NCBI GenBank assembly: GCA_036271375.1
Contig: DATBAT010000249.1
Coordinates: forward strand, 1 to 42,089
DNA length: 42,089 bases
DNA from: DATBAT01 sp036271375
GTDB taxonomy: Bacteria; Acidobacteriota; Terriglobia; Terriglobales; Acidobacteriaceae
Direction of reading: 5' to 3'
The first letter of the stretch is position 1. Every line of letters begins with the position of its first letter. The translations under genes were made by a program, and so were the position numbers. This document shows positions 8,121 through 17,699 of this stretch, piece by piece. The notes under the pieces were generated by a model. That model saw only the letters and a program-made list of their open reading frames with translations, was not told where the DNA came from and searched no databases.

Positions 8121-9601
8121 GCTTCCTCATAAGGATGCTGGACCGGTATGCTTACCGTCTGGGGAACGGTTTGTGATCCAACAAATTCGCTAAACGGGAG
8201 CAACATCAACAGCAGCATGAAGAAACTGGTGACGCGGCCGCCAAACGTGGCCTCCACCAAGCCGTTAAGCAGCAAATAAATCGTCAGCGACAAACATCCT
8301 GCGGCAAGAATTTTGATGGTTGGGTTAAGGCCGCGGCGTACGCCAAGCATCGTGTTCTTCACGATGCTCCACAGAATCATCAGCATGGGGAAGAGGCCGA
8401 GAAGCCCGTTGTTGTAGAGCACTTCAAGGAAGCCGTTGTGCATGTGTCCGGCATCCCAGGTCATGTCTTCTACTGCGATGTTTACGAAGCGTGACGACAT
8501 GTAGCCGTTACCCAATAACAAATGGCTGCGAATATCGCCCATCGCGCCGGCCCAGAGATCTGTTCTACCGGTCAAAGTCAAAGCCAGACCTGAGCTCGAA
8601 TAGGTGCGCAGGTGGGTGCCGAATGGCGAAACCAGGACCAGCAACGTTCCCGCCACGGCCAGCACCAAAGTGACTTTCACCGCTAGCGCTCCACGTCCCT
8701 GGAAAACAAACATCAAAATCGCGGAAATGATTCCCGCGATAGCGGCGGCTTTCCCGCCGGAAATGACCATAGCTACGCCGCCGAGAATTGCCATGGGAAG
8801 ATAGCGTTTGCGCCAGCGCAGGGATCCCGCCAGCAATGCCAGCAACAACAAAATACCGCCCCACTGGGAGACCGTGATGGGATGAACGCTCGAGTTGAGT
8901 CTTCCCCAACCCTGCGATCCCCAGGCAAATGCGCCTTCAGGGTTAGTGAAAGCTTCAATCAAAGGAATCGATGTCAAAACCAGAAACGCCCACAGAGTGA
9001 GCCGTACAAACCATTGTGCTTCGGCGGCAGTGGCAATCGCGCTCCAGCATAGGCGCAACAGGACGACCACTAGCGTTAACTTACCGCACCACGCCATCGC
9101 AAATGCTGGACGGGGGGCGTAGCTCACAGACAGGATGGTAATGCAGGTGTAGAGCGTCACCCACTTGTATGGGCCCCGAAACAGGTCCTTGAGATATGCC
9201 GGCCATCTGAGTGTCAGCACACCAACGGTGATCGCAATCAACATCCACATCGACGCTTCCGAATACGCACTACTGGCAAAGTCTCCGGCGTAGGCCATGT
9301 CGGTTGTCCCGCGCCGGGGGAAGAGTTGTTCGAGAACCAGGAGATACCACCACAACGGAACACCGACGCCGAGAGCAACTACTCGAGGATCGGCGAAGCG
9401 CGACCGTATTCTCGCCAGGCTTACAAACAAAAGGACGATGAAAGCCAGCCCCACCAAACAGGTCTGAATCGTCACCTCGGCAGTTCCGATCTCCGGCAGA
9501 AAGCGCAGAGTGAGCAGGGTCACGATCCCAAGCAGGAGAAAGAATCCAACTCGAAGGAGGGTGTTAAACGGGGTTGCCGGCGATGTTTGCGTATACGCCA
9601 T
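8108..9601 (-). CDS. Wzy-like polymerase / O-antigen ligase-family membrane protein
   Basis: A 497-residue polytopic membrane protein with about ten to twelve hydrophobic segments and one large hydrophilic loop in the second half. That loop carries the family's hallmark GHMHNGFLEVLYNNGLLGLF (roughly residues 385-404) preceded by LLGNGYMSSRF. This is the Wzy_C/O-antigen-ligase pattern, in which the His and Arg residues of the periplasmic loop take part in glycosidic bond formation. In a locus with flippase, co-polymerase and export protein, polymerase is the better guess than ligase. Overlaps: 38 bp with the upstream glycosyltransferase, 13 bp with the downstream one. Confidence 0.8.
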   Translation of the reverse strand: MAYTQTSPATPFNTLLRVGFFLLLGIVTLLTLRFLPEIGTAEVTIQTCLVGLAFIVLLFVSLARIRSRFADPRVVALGVGVPLWWYLLVLEQLFPRRGTTDMAYAGDFASSAYSEASMWMLIAITVGVLTLRWPAYLKDLFRGPYKWVTLYTCITILSVSYAPRPAFAMAWCGKLTLVVVLLRLCWSAIATAAEAQWFVRLTLWAFLVLTSIPLIEAFTNPEGAFAWGSQGWGRLNSSVHPITVSQWGGILLLLALLAGSLRWRKRYLPMAILGGVAMVISGGKAAAIAGIISAILMFVFQGRGALAVKVTLVLAVAGTLLVLVSPFGTHLRTYSSSGLALTLTGRTDLWAGAMGDIRSHLLLGNGYMSSRFVNIAVEDMTWDAGHMHNGFLEVLYNNGLLGLFPMLMILWSIVKNTMLGVRRGLNPTIKILAAGCLSLTIYLLLNGLVEATFGGRVTSFFMLLLMLLPFSEFVGSQTVPQTVSIPVQHPYEEACAS

Positions 9602-10796
9602 TCATCCACTCTCCTTTCTTGTTCCAACTGAAATTCTCGCGAATGTGTGTCCGTGCTTGTGAACTCATACTTAAACGGAGCGAAGGAGTGCTTGCGAGTT
9701 GCAGCAGCGCTTCAGCAAGCTCCGATGTCGCCTGCGCAGGATCGTTGGCATCAATCCTGAACCCGGTCTCTTTTGTTACTTGGACGGCGGGTCCTCCCAG
9801 ATTAAGGCAGACGATAGGCCGTCCGGCAGCCATCATTTCCAGACACACCCACCCACCCGAGTCATGCAAACTCGGATGAAGCAGAATGTCGCATTCGGCA
9901 AGTTTCGACAGGAGTTCGGCGCGGGGACGCACCCCCAAAAACGTCACTGCCTGCGCAATACCGAGGCGTTGGGCCTGTGCCTCCAGACGTTCTCGTTCCG
10001 GGCCGTCGCCGGCGATCCAATATTCGCTAGAGGGAAACTTTTGATGGAATTTGGCGAAAGCGGTAAGCCCCAGGTCAAACCCCTTCCAATGAAGAAGGCG
10101 CCCTACGCTGATTACGCGGAACGGACCCGAGTCGCGTAATGGAAAGGCGCCAAGCCGCTCGATCTCTTCCTGCGAGAGACCTGCCTCCGAGCAAATGGTG
10201 ACATCGCCGCATCCCAGGGAACGCATTCGCTGCTGTGTAACCGATGTAGTAGAAAAACCGATCGAAGCGCGCCTCGCGGTCAGCCTCACGAAGGGATCGA
10301 TGGACGCCACTTTTCGCGCAGCGCCGCGAACGATCTCGTAAAACTTCCCCCTCGCGCTGAAGGCCTTCCAGAATTTTCTCGGCGCGGATTCTGCGCCGCC
10401 CACCGGTCCCCAAATAAACGGAATGGGCAGCAGCGACATGAAGCTGGGGAGCCAGTAGTTGACAAACGTGATGTGATGCGCGAGGTCGAACTTCATTTCG
10501 GAGTGCAACCGCCTGGCTTTCAGATAGGCGCCGAACTGCCACATGTAGTAGTAAGGCCGAAGACCTCGTTCTCCACGCTTCCAGAACCGAACCCACTTGG
10601 GATAGTCGAAAAATATCCAATGAACGTTTTCCATGGGGTCAGTCTCCATGGCTTGCTGGATGGCAGGTGCATTCTTGGAGCGCGTGATTGCCCACACTTC
10701 ATGAAAGCGGCTCATTTGCCGAACCCAATTCCAGCCGACACCCGCTTCCGATCCTTTACCGGGCGCGCATGAATAAACCGACAGCAGCACTCGCAT
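9564..10796 (-). CDS. GT4-family glycosyltransferase
   Basis: A 410-residue GT-B enzyme. It begins MRVLLSVYSCAPGKGSEAGVGW, a loop typical of a GT4 subgroup. It has WGPVGGAESAP in the acceptor domain, then VISVGRLLHWKGFDLGL, YWIAGDGPERERLE, FLGVRPRAELL and the donor-binding LLHPSLHDSGGWVCLEMMA segment, in which the family Glu-x7-Glu is only partly kept. It probably adds one sugar of the repeat unit; donor unknown. The gene lies 4 bp after the flippase gene and overlaps the polymerase gene by 38 bp. Confidence 0.83.
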   Translation of the reverse strand: MRVLLSVYSCAPGKGSEAGVGWNWVRQMSRFHEVWAITRSKNAPAIQQAMETDPMENVHWIFFDYPKWVRFWKRGERGLRPYYYMWQFGAYLKARRLHSEMKFDLAHHITFVNYWLPSFMSLLPIPFIWGPVGGAESAPRKFWKAFSARGKFYEIVRGAARKVASIDPFVRLTARRASIGFSTTSVTQQRMRSLGCGDVTICSEAGLSQEEIERLGAFPLRDSGPFRVISVGRLLHWKGFDLGLTAFAKFHQKFPSSEYWIAGDGPERERLEAQAQRLGIAQAVTFLGVRPRAELLSKLAECDILLHPSLHDSGGWVCLEMMAAGRPIVCLNLGGPAVQVTKETGFRIDANDPAQATSELAEALLQLASTPSLRLSMSSQARTHIRENFSWNKKGEWMNGVYANIAGNPV

Positions 10797-10800
10797 GAAA

Positions 10801-12102
10801 TTAAGCTGCCGCCTCCTGCGGAATAATCGGGGTCGCCTTCAAGTGTCGATTGAACAGTCGGGCACCCACCAGGCTGGTGGTCACATTCGAGATCAGCATG
10901 GTTATCACTACGCCGCTGACGCCCCACCGCCATGTCAACGGAATACCGACGACGAGAGTGACCACCACGGCAGCGGAATATGCCGCTAATACATCGGACG
11001 GGCGTTGCAACGCCCGTAGCCCGAGAGTAGGGACAGAATTCAACGTTTGCGCGATCACCCCGACGGCCAGCCACGGCATAAGACTTGTGACCGAGTCGTA
11101 CCGGCCCGCATACAGCGCATGAAGAATGGGCTTACCGAACGCGACCAGCACTCCCCAGTAAGCAAGAGAGCCTACAAACAGCACGCCGGCTATTGTCATT
11201 GAGACAGATTTCAGCGCACCGTTGCCGCGCGTGTGGTGGACCTTCGCAGTATGCGGTTGCAGCAATAACTGCAGAGCGGTTGCGGTCTGACCCGGCGGAA
11301 GAGTCAGGTTCATCAGTGCTCTGAGACTTGCGGCTTCCGCTACACCGCCGAAAGCCGGCACGATGAAGTAGAAAACATTGTTGGGGACCCAGATCGCCAA
11401 AGAACTACCCAGCGCCCAGCGCCCGTATTCCCAATGGCGCCGCATCACTTCCCGCAGAGACAGCGTGTTCCGGCGTAGCGATAGTACCGGACGACTCGAC
11501 AGCATCAACACAACACTCGTCATCAGCGCGGCCGCGCCCATGAGCACAAAGGCCGTCGCTGCCGAAAGCACATACCATTTCCGGATCAGCACCATGCCGC
11601 CCAGGACAATTCCGCAATAGAGTGCGGCTCCAAGGGCCGCGAGCGAAGGAGATCGCTCCAAATATTTTGCTCGCCGCGCCATCCACATCAGCAGAACCAA
11701 TGGTGAGGAAAGAGCGAGTGCGCGCAAACACCACGTCAACACCGGGGTGGCTCCAAGAAAGCTTGAGATGGCAACCCCAACCCCGAACACAACCACGCTG
11801 CCGAGCGAAAGGATGGAATGGATCCAGAGCAGGATGCCAGCGTATTCGGGAAGCTGCTCGTGATAAACCGAACCGCCGAAAACGCTCATCGGTTCAAGCA
11901 CGGTAGCTTGATAAAGTTGCGACACTAGCACGAAGATTCCAAAAGCTACTGCATATGCGCCGTACTCGTTGGCGTTCGACCAGCGTGCAAGTAGGATCGC
12001 GAGCGCAAAGTTGGATCCGGAAATCAGTCCCTGGTCAAGCACTGCGAGCGCACCCCATGAAATCCAACGCCGGGCTCGTACCGATCGATCACTCATGCGC
12101 AT
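10801..12102 (-). CDS. Wzx-like polysaccharide flippase (MOP superfamily)
   Basis: About 433 residues with twelve or more hydrophobic segments and short loops. The first segment is WISWGALAVLDQGLISGSNFALAILLAR, the classic opening of MATE/Wzx-type exporters. It would move the lipid-linked repeat unit across the inner membrane. Two in-frame ATGs are possible. ATG 12102 overlaps the upstream gene by 10 bp. ATG 12096 overlaps it by the usual ATGA and is equally plausible. Confidence 0.83.
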   Translation of the reverse strand: MRMSDRSVRARRWISWGALAVLDQGLISGSNFALAILLARWSNANEYGAYAVAFGIFVLVSQLYQATVLEPMSVFGGSVYHEQLPEYAGILLWIHSILSLGSVVVFGVGVAISSFLGATPVLTWCLRALALSSPLVLLMWMARRAKYLERSPSLAALGAALYCGIVLGGMVLIRKWYVLSAATAFVLMGAAALMTSVVLMLSSRPVLSLRRNTLSLREVMRRHWEYGRWALGSSLAIWVPNNVFYFIVPAFGGVAEAASLRALMNLTLPPGQTATALQLLLQPHTAKVHHTRGNGALKSVSMTIAGVLFVGSLAYWGVLVAFGKPILHALYAGRYDSVTSLMPWLAVGVIAQTLNSVPTLGLRALQRPSDVLAAYSAAVVVTLVVGIPLTWRWGVSGVVITMLISNVTTSLVGARLFNRHLKATPIIPQEAAA

Positions 12103-13289
12103 GCGGAAAATCCCCGGAGTTCCTCGATAATTTGTTTCCGCATACTGATCATGCTTGCGTTTGGTGTCTCCTCATTCTTGGCGCGGCATAGCGACCGAAC
12201 AGCGTAGGCTAAGAGCAATGCGCGATCGAGCGTCAACTTGAAATAACGTCCCGCCCAAGCCGTTTGTCCGCGCTTCAATAGACACGAAACCTGCGTCTGG
12301 AAATGAAACGCGTCCCACAGCAGCGGCACGCCAACCTCTGAAGATTCCCAATCAAAGGCAAACAGCCGGCCCTCATGAACGCTTAGGTTCCAGGGAGCGA
12401 AATCACCGTGAATTCGCCCACACCGGACCGGTATGTCATAGACCTCGCGCTGAGCTTGCGACAGTGCGGCCAAGGCGATGTCCTGCACGCGGTCGAGGCC
12501 GGCAGTCTGCATCACTTCCAGCATTACGTCGTCCAGTACGGCCCCCGCCGGACGGAAAAAAGAATTCAGCTTGGCCAGTTCGCTTAAGAAAGTCATGTGC
12601 GCTCGAGAGAGTTTGAGAGCTGAGGGCTTTCCCGGCGCTGGCGAAATCACCAACAAATGCGAACCGTCGCCCCATGGACCGTCGAATATGACGCGAGGGA
12701 CCGAATCTCGAATCGACGTTTCACCAAGTTCGCGAAGCACCGATGCCTCGTGCCGGATGCGCTCCGCAGCGGCAACGGTCATGGAAAGTTTGATAAAGGC
12801 GACAGGCCGACCGCTTTGATTCAAGACTTGAATCGTTAACTTTTGAAATCGAGTTGCCGTGCCAACCGCGACGCAGAATGCAACGTCTTTTTCGCCGGTA
12901 ACCCGTTCGATCAATTGCTCCAACTCTAGCGGGCCGTCGGACCTCACCAAGACCTCTGTCGAAATGTGCGGCAACATGTGCAGCCGGGCGGCGGAGATCA
13001 AAATCTGTTTCAACACCCGTGCTCGCAGCGCGAATGGCGAATAACTCTGAAAACCGCGAAGCGCCGCGCGACGATTGCCCGCAGGAACCAGCCACTTAAC
13101 GCCGTCGGACGTTGGAACCGCCGCGAATGCAGTGACGTGAGCGCCGTTTCGCTGCATTGCGGAATTGTCCGCGCGATCACCCTGACCTGACAGAATCGTG
13201 TCCATGACGTCGGTCACCCGTGTCGGAGCACCATTCGAAGCCGGAAGGCGAAAGGCACCCCGCTTGCCCAAAGACCATGCGGTCAACAT
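12093..13289 (-). CDS. APH/choline-kinase-fold phosphotransferase
   Basis: A 398-residue protein with a clear aminoglycoside-phosphotransferase-type kinase core: VAFIKLS with Lys near 167, a matching Glu (RHEASVLREL) near 181, and the catalytic loop IHGDFAPWNL (His294, Asp296, Asn301). The metal-binding Asp313 lies in FAFDWESS. The first 130 residues are not recognised. Members of this fold phosphorylate small hydroxylated substrates (aminoglycosides, choline, sugars). In this position, between the flippase and a nucleotidyltransferase/kinase fusion, a role in making or decorating the polymer's sugar is inferred. The start overlaps the fusion gene by 7 bp, so the two are probably translated together. 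Confidence 0.75.
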   Translation of the reverse strand: MLTAWSLGKRGAFRLPASNGAPTRVTDVMDTILSGQGDRADNSAMQRNGAHVTAFAAVPTSDGVKWLVPAGNRRAALRGFQSYSPFALRARVLKQILISAARLHMLPHISTEVLVRSDGPLELEQLIERVTGEKDVAFCVAVGTATRFQKLTIQVLNQSGRPVAFIKLSMTVAAAERIRHEASVLRELGETSIRDSVPRVIFDGPWGDGSHLLVISPAPGKPSALKLSRAHMTFLSELAKLNSFFRPAGAVLDDVMLEVMQTAGLDRVQDIALAALSQAQREVYDIPVRCGRIHGDFAPWNLSVHEGRLFAFDWESSEVGVPLLWDAFHFQTQVSCLLKRGQTAWAGRYFKLTLDRALLLAYAVRSLCRAKNEETPNASMISMRKQIIEELRGFSACA

Positions 13290-14677
13290 TTCTGGGCAAT
13301 CGCTTGTGGCGAGAATTCTGGATATCGCAACATGAAGCGCCGGGAAAGATAGCCCATAATCAGCAGGTTCGCTTTTTCGACCACATCTTCAACACCGCCA
13401 TCGGCCGGGAGCTGAACAAATCCCTCGTACCGCAGCAGTCGGCGGTACTCGCTTCTTTGACGCTTGATCTCGTCCAGACTAAGTTCCATTTTCCGGCCGT
13501 GTACCGTCGCCTCGTCGGCGTCGAGCACTAGAACCAACCGTTTACGCGGCGGAATCAAATAGGCGCAAACCCGCGCCAGCCACATGGGGCCGCCGTACCG
13601 GTAGCGTTTAGGGTCAACTAACAAGTCGTGAAAGTAGCGATTAAAAAGAACAAATCCGGAGCGTGCCCGAAACGCGGCGAGCGGCACATTGGCGCAACAA
13701 TAGTCGACGACATAAGATCCCAGGGCCACGACAGAGGCAAGCGTTCCTTTCGGCGGGTTCTTGTGCGGCTCGGGAACGGCCCCTCCGAAATTTTTTAGCT
13801 TTCGGACATATCCGGGCCGCCAGTGAAAATGACGCACGAAACGGAAAGGAACCGACCACCGCTCAGAAATCGCGGAAAGCAACGTATCTTTGCCCACACC
13901 ATCGGGGCCAAGTACAACCAACAGCAAACCTGTGGGCCTGCGCCAACGGCCCACTAACCGGACGAGATCTTCAGCTACATAGCGAACCAAAGAGAAGGGA
14001 TGTTTAATCCAATTCCGTTTGCGCAATTTACCGCGGAGGTCTTGCAATCTTGAGGGGAATGATCCGTCATGCATCGATCGCCAAACAGGTTCGGCTTCAT
14101 CGTCGCCGAACATTTTTTCCAGAATGTTTAGCGCTTCAGTTTCGGGAATTTCATCGGCAAGCTCTCGTAAGCGCTTTTGCGCTTCCTCTGAAATCGAGGC
14201 TTTTAATATTTTCTTAGCCGTCATGTATTCAAATTCAGTGATCGGACTGGCCGTCCAGAATCCCCGCGGATGCCAGCATCGCTGCGACACCAAGCTAGCT
14301 CCCGAATTCAGGGTGACGCCGGAGTAGCGGTATTCGCAGATCAAGTCCACCGCGGCAAATTGCAGTCCCCTGTCACTCCAGCCAAAATCGATGCGCGCGC
14401 CGTTAACTGCATAGCTTCTGTATTGCACCGCGAGATAGCCTTTGCCCTGAAGAGCGGCAACAACTGCGGCCAGCTTTTTCCAATCGGATGGGTCTACCGC
14501 GAGATCCAGGTCACTGCCGATCCGATCGGGTAACGTGTCCCAGGAATGCATCACGCAGTAACGAACCTGTGCGCTCTCCAGCTCCGTGAACAAGGCAGCC
14601 AGGAACGGGCGAGTCGGCGAGTCGCCAACCTCCCGCCCGGATTCCGAATTGTCCACGAATTCTTGCGTTCGATTCAT
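13283..14677 (-). CDS. Nucleotidyltransferase-like / thymidylate-kinase-like fusion protein
   Basis: A 464-residue protein with two parts. The N-terminal part (about 25-200) looks like a nucleotidyltransferase-fold domain, with GSDLDLAV at 54-61 supplying the metal-binding Asp-x-Asp and ARIDFGW near 94-100 a candidate third acidic residue. The C-terminal part (about 250-440) is a P-loop kinase of the dTMP-kinase type. It has Walker A GPDGVGKDT at 257-265, LFNRYFHDLLVDPKRYR near 344-360 matching the DRY region, and a hydrophobic strand LVLVLDADEATVHGRK before the lid. Domestic dTMP kinase is about 210 residues and never carries this N-terminus, so a housekeeping role is unlikely. It sits 30 bp after the UDP-glucose dehydrogenase gene. 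Substrate unknown. Confidence 0.72.
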   Translation of the reverse strand: MNRTQEFVDNSESGREVGDSPTRPFLAALFTELESAQVRYCVMHSWDTLPDRIGSDLDLAVDPSDWKKLAAVVAALQGKGYLAVQYRSYAVNGARIDFGWSDRGLQFAAVDLICEYRYSGVTLNSGASLVSQRCWHPRGFWTASPITEFEYMTAKKILKASISEEAQKRLRELADEIPETEALNILEKMFGDDEAEPVWRSMHDGSFPSRLQDLRGKLRKRNWIKHPFSLVRYVAEDLVRLVGRWRRPTGLLLVVLGPDGVGKDTLLSAISERWSVPFRFVRHFHWRPGYVRKLKNFGGAVPEPHKNPPKGTLASVVALGSYVVDYCCANVPLAAFRARSGFVLFNRYFHDLLVDPKRYRYGGPMWLARVCAYLIPPRKRLVLVLDADEATVHGRKMELSLDEIKRQRSEYRRLLRYEGFVQLPADGGVEDVVEKANLLIMGYLSRRFMLRYPEFSPQAIAQKC

Positions 14678-14707
14678 CCCTGTCCTTGCAATTCTCAGCG
14701 CCCGTTG

Positions 14708-16189
14708 CTAGAGAGCGGTTTCGCCGCCCACCACAGCCGGCCCCACTCCGAAAGGTGCTTTAGCCAGCTGCGCAATTTCGCTGAGCGAAACTCGCGGAAC
14801 TGGAGGCGTAAAGCGCACTTCCTTGGAGACTGCCGTGTCCCGTCCGATGCTGTGATAAATGAAGCCGGCGGCCGTCATTTTCTCCGGATCGTAAAGGTTT
14901 CGTCCGTCAACCACGATTGCGTGGTTGACTCTTCCTCGAAGCTTCTGGAGGTCAAGATTTGCAAATTCTTTCCACTCCGTGAGGATCAGCAATGCATCGC
15001 AACCGGTTGCGGCATCGTAGGGGTCGGCTGCGTATGTCAGTGCCGCTGCCTTCAACACGCGCTTCGCGTTGGGCATGCCTGCCGGATCGTAGGCGCGAAC
15101 AAATGCTCCCTCTTTGAGAAGGGTTTCGACGATCATGATCGCTGGAGACTCTCGAATGTCGTCGGTATCCGACTTAAACGCCAGACCTAAAACTCCAAGT
15201 TGTTTGCCTCTGAGCGTCCACACTGCGTTGCGAACTTTCTTAATGAACCGTTGACGCTGGTCGGCGTTGATTCGGATTACCTCGTTCAGTAATTGGAAGT
15301 CGTAGTTGCATTGATCTGCAACAACCCGAAATGCTTGCACATCCTTGGGGAAGCATGAGCCTCCGTAGCCCAGGCCAGCGCTAAGGAATTTTGGTCCGAT
15401 TCGCGAATCAGACCCGATGCCTTTGCAAACCTGCACGATGTCGGCGCCCACCTGCTCGGAAATATTTGCCACTGCGTTGATGAATGAAATCTTCATCGCG
15501 AGGAATGCATTGGACGCGTGCTTTATCAGTTCCGCGCTCTTGGTGCTCGTGGTGTAGATCGGAGCCTTAGGCTGGAACGAGCCCGCACAGGGGATCGCGT
15601 CCGCGTTCTGGTAATAGCTGCCTGAGGTCAGCGGTTTGTAAATCTCTTGTAAGACAGAAGCTGCGGACTCATCTTCAACACCAATAACGATCCGATCCGG
15701 ATAGAGAAAATCGGTAACGGCTGTACCTTCGCGCAAGAACTCCGGATTCGAGGCCACAGAGAAAGCTCCGGGCTTCGCGCCGTTGAGCAAAAGCGTTTTC
15801 GTCAGCCACTCACAGGTTCGCACCGGCACGGTGCTCTTCTCAACGATCACCTTCGGAGCTTGAATTTCTGAAGCGATCTCGTGAGCGACGGCTTCGACGT
15901 ACGAAAGATCAGCTTCGCCAGATTCCGATTGCGGTGTGCCCACTGTGATAAATACAGCATCGGCTTCGCGAGCCGCAGTCGTCACCGATGTCGAAAAGCT
16001 CAAGCGGCCACCCCGATGGCGGGCCAGCAGCTCCGGCAGGAAGTGTTCGTGAATCGGCGTCTCGCCACGTTCCAAAGCCGAAATCTTGGCAAGATCGTTG
16101 TCTACCGAAACCACTTCGTGCCCCAGCTCAGCAAAGCACGCCGCTGACACCAATCCAACATATCCGGAACCAATTACAGCGATTCGCAT
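14708..16189 (-). CDS. ugd: UDP-glucose 6-dehydrogenase
   Basis: A 493-residue UDP-glucose/GDP-mannose dehydrogenase, which oxidises UDP-glucose to UDP-glucuronate with two NAD+. It has an N-terminal Rossmann motif GSGYVGLVSA, FITVGTPQ, EKSTVPVRT, SNPEFLREG and the central helix with KISFINAVANI. The catalytic cysteine lies in GYGGSCFPKD (Cys near 279), and the C-terminal domain carries LGLAFKSDTDDIRESPA. About 20 extra residues precede the AELIKHASNAFLA helix. ATG 16189 was chosen because AAGGGG stands 6 nt before it; a 16-codon in-frame extension has no SD. The product UDP-glucuronate is the substrate of the decarboxylase at 23911-24870. Confidence 0.9.
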   Translation of the reverse strand: MRIAVIGSGYVGLVSAACFAELGHEVVSVDNDLAKISALERGETPIHEHFLPELLARHRGGRLSFSTSVTTAAREADAVFITVGTPQSESGEADLSYVEAVAHEIASEIQAPKVIVEKSTVPVRTCEWLTKTLLLNGAKPGAFSVASNPEFLREGTAVTDFLYPDRIVIGVEDESAASVLQEIYKPLTSGSYYQNADAIPCAGSFQPKAPIYTTSTKSAELIKHASNAFLAMKISFINAVANISEQVGADIVQVCKGIGSDSRIGPKFLSAGLGYGGSCFPKDVQAFRVVADQCNYDFQLLNEVIRINADQRQRFIKKVRNAVWTLRGKQLGVLGLAFKSDTDDIRESPAIMIVETLLKEGAFVRAYDPAGMPNAKRVLKAAALTYAADPYDAATGCDALLILTEWKEFANLDLQKLRGRVNHAIVVDGRNLYDPEKMTAAGFIYHSIGRDTAVSKEVRFTPPVPRVSLSEIAQLAKAPFGVGPAVVGGETAL

Positions 16190-16268
16190 GGCGATCCCCT
16201 TTATCCCCGAGTTGTGAGTGTTTTGAAGAAGAAGCAATAAACGGAAGGTCTAACGAACGAACTACTTT

Positions 16269-17699
16269 TCAAGCAGCGCCAGAACCCTTCATCACCGCCG
16301 GGATCGTTCGGGCCAGAATTTTCAGGTCCAGCCAAAGCGACCAGCGATCCAGGTACTCGATATCAAGTTCCATCCAGCGATCAAACGGCAATGAACTTCT
16401 TCCGTTTACCTGCCACAGGCAAGTAATGCCTGGACGAACACTGAATCGGCGGCGTTGCCAGTCTTCGTTGAAGCCTGCGTAGTCTCGGACGGGGAGGGGA
16501 CGAGGTCCAACCAGGCTCATATCGCCCTTCAACACATTGAAGAGCTGCGGCAATTCATCAAGGCTGGTGCGCCGCAAGAAGCTACCGCACGGCGTCATGC
16601 GCGGATCATTCTTAATCTTGAATACAGGACCCGAAACTTCATTCAAAGTTTCGAGGCCAGCCAACAATGTTTCGGCATTCTGCACCATGGTGCGGAATTT
16701 GCAGATCAGAAACCGCCGCTTGTTTAAGCCGACCCGCTCTTGCAGAAAAAATGCCGGACCCGGCGAAGTAAGTTTTACGGCAACCGCAATAACGATTAGA
16801 AGCGGCGCCAGAAGGATGAGCATCGTTGCTGAAATAATGATGTCAATCGTGCGCTTTACCACGCTGGACCAAACTGCGTGCGATCCCGCGAACGCCGTCA
16901 GGTGGTGGTCGCCACCGAGTTCGTCGACTCCGGATTGGGCAATTTTGAGATCGAAGATGCTGGCGCCGAAGCGCATGATGATTCCGTGATGCTCGCACAA
17001 GGCAGCCACTTCGGAACTAAGTCCATAAAAAGACCGCAACGGTAGGTAGAAAGCGACTTCGTCCACCACGTTCCAGCGAAGAAATTCCGCGAGTCCCTTG
17101 AAATCGCTGCAGTGCTTATAGGTTGTGCCCACGAAGTCGGCAGAGCCAGCCCAGTCTTCATCGACAAATCCCACGATCCGGTAGCCCAGTTCGCGCCTGG
17201 ACTCGAGTCTTTTGGCGAACTCGACCGCGCGCGGGTTCGTTCCCAGGATCATTAGATAGCGGAGGTTACGGCCCCTCCTTCGAATCTTCGAAACAGCGAA
17301 GCGAGACAGCAGGCTTGTACCAACGACAAGTGAAGATGCCAAAACCCAGAACAGCAGGAGCGAGGCTGGATGTATTGGAGTCCTAAATAATTTTGCCCCT
17401 GCCGCGACCAGAATCGCAATGATCGTCGTTGCCTTCAGACCTTCCGTGGCCAGTGTGCCGTTTGTTGCCAGCCGCCGCGAACGGTAGAACCCGCAAGCCG
17501 TGAATGTAAGGTGGCACATTCCGAGCATTGCGGCGAGACCGAAAACCGTAGAAAGATCAACTCTTGTCGGAAGAAAATCACGAATCGCCCCCCGCCCTAT
17601 GCGGACAGGGAATGCAGCCAACCTGAGAGATAGTGCTATCCACCCCAGGTTCAGAACTTTCGATAGTCCGAGTGCAAATTGACGCCTGGTTTTATTCAA
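16269..17699 (-). CDS. Polyprenyl-phosphate glycosyl-1-phosphotransferase (initiating transferase)
   Basis: A 476-residue WcaJ/WbaP-type enzyme. Four N-terminal hydrophobic segments (about 20-150) are followed by a Rossmann-like CoA-binding-type domain (YLMILGTNPRAVEFA). A fifth hydrophobic segment leads into the catalytic bacterial-sugar-transferase domain: SPGPAFFLQERVG, ICKFRTM, SLDELPQLFNVLKGDMSLVG-PRPL and RPGITCLWQVNGRS. It would start the repeat unit by transferring hexose-1-phosphate from a UDP-sugar to undecaprenyl phosphate. The only in-frame start before the first membrane segment is a TTG at 17699 with a weak SD (CTGGGG about 8 nt upstream), so the exact N-terminus is uncertain. 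Confidence 0.87.
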   Translation of the reverse strand: MNKTRRQFALGLSKVLNLGWIALSLRLAAFPVRIGRGAIRDFLPTRVDLSTVFGLAAMLGMCHLTFTACGFYRSRRLATNGTLATEGLKATTIIAILVAAGAKLFRTPIHPASLLLFWVLASSLVVGTSLLSRFAVSKIRRRGRNLRYLMILGTNPRAVEFAKRLESRRELGYRIVGFVDEDWAGSADFVGTTYKHCSDFKGLAEFLRWNVVDEVAFYLPLRSFYGLSSEVAALCEHHGIIMRFGASIFDLKIAQSGVDELGGDHHLTAFAGSHAVWSSVVKRTIDIIISATMLILLAPLLIVIAVAVKLTSPGPAFFLQERVGLNKRRFLICKFRTMVQNAETLLAGLETLNEVSGPVFKIKNDPRMTPCGSFLRRTSLDELPQLFNVLKGDMSLVGPRPLPVRDYAGFNEDWQRRRFSVRPGITCLWQVNGRSSLPFDRWMELDIEYLDRWSLWLDLKILARTIPAVMKGSGAA

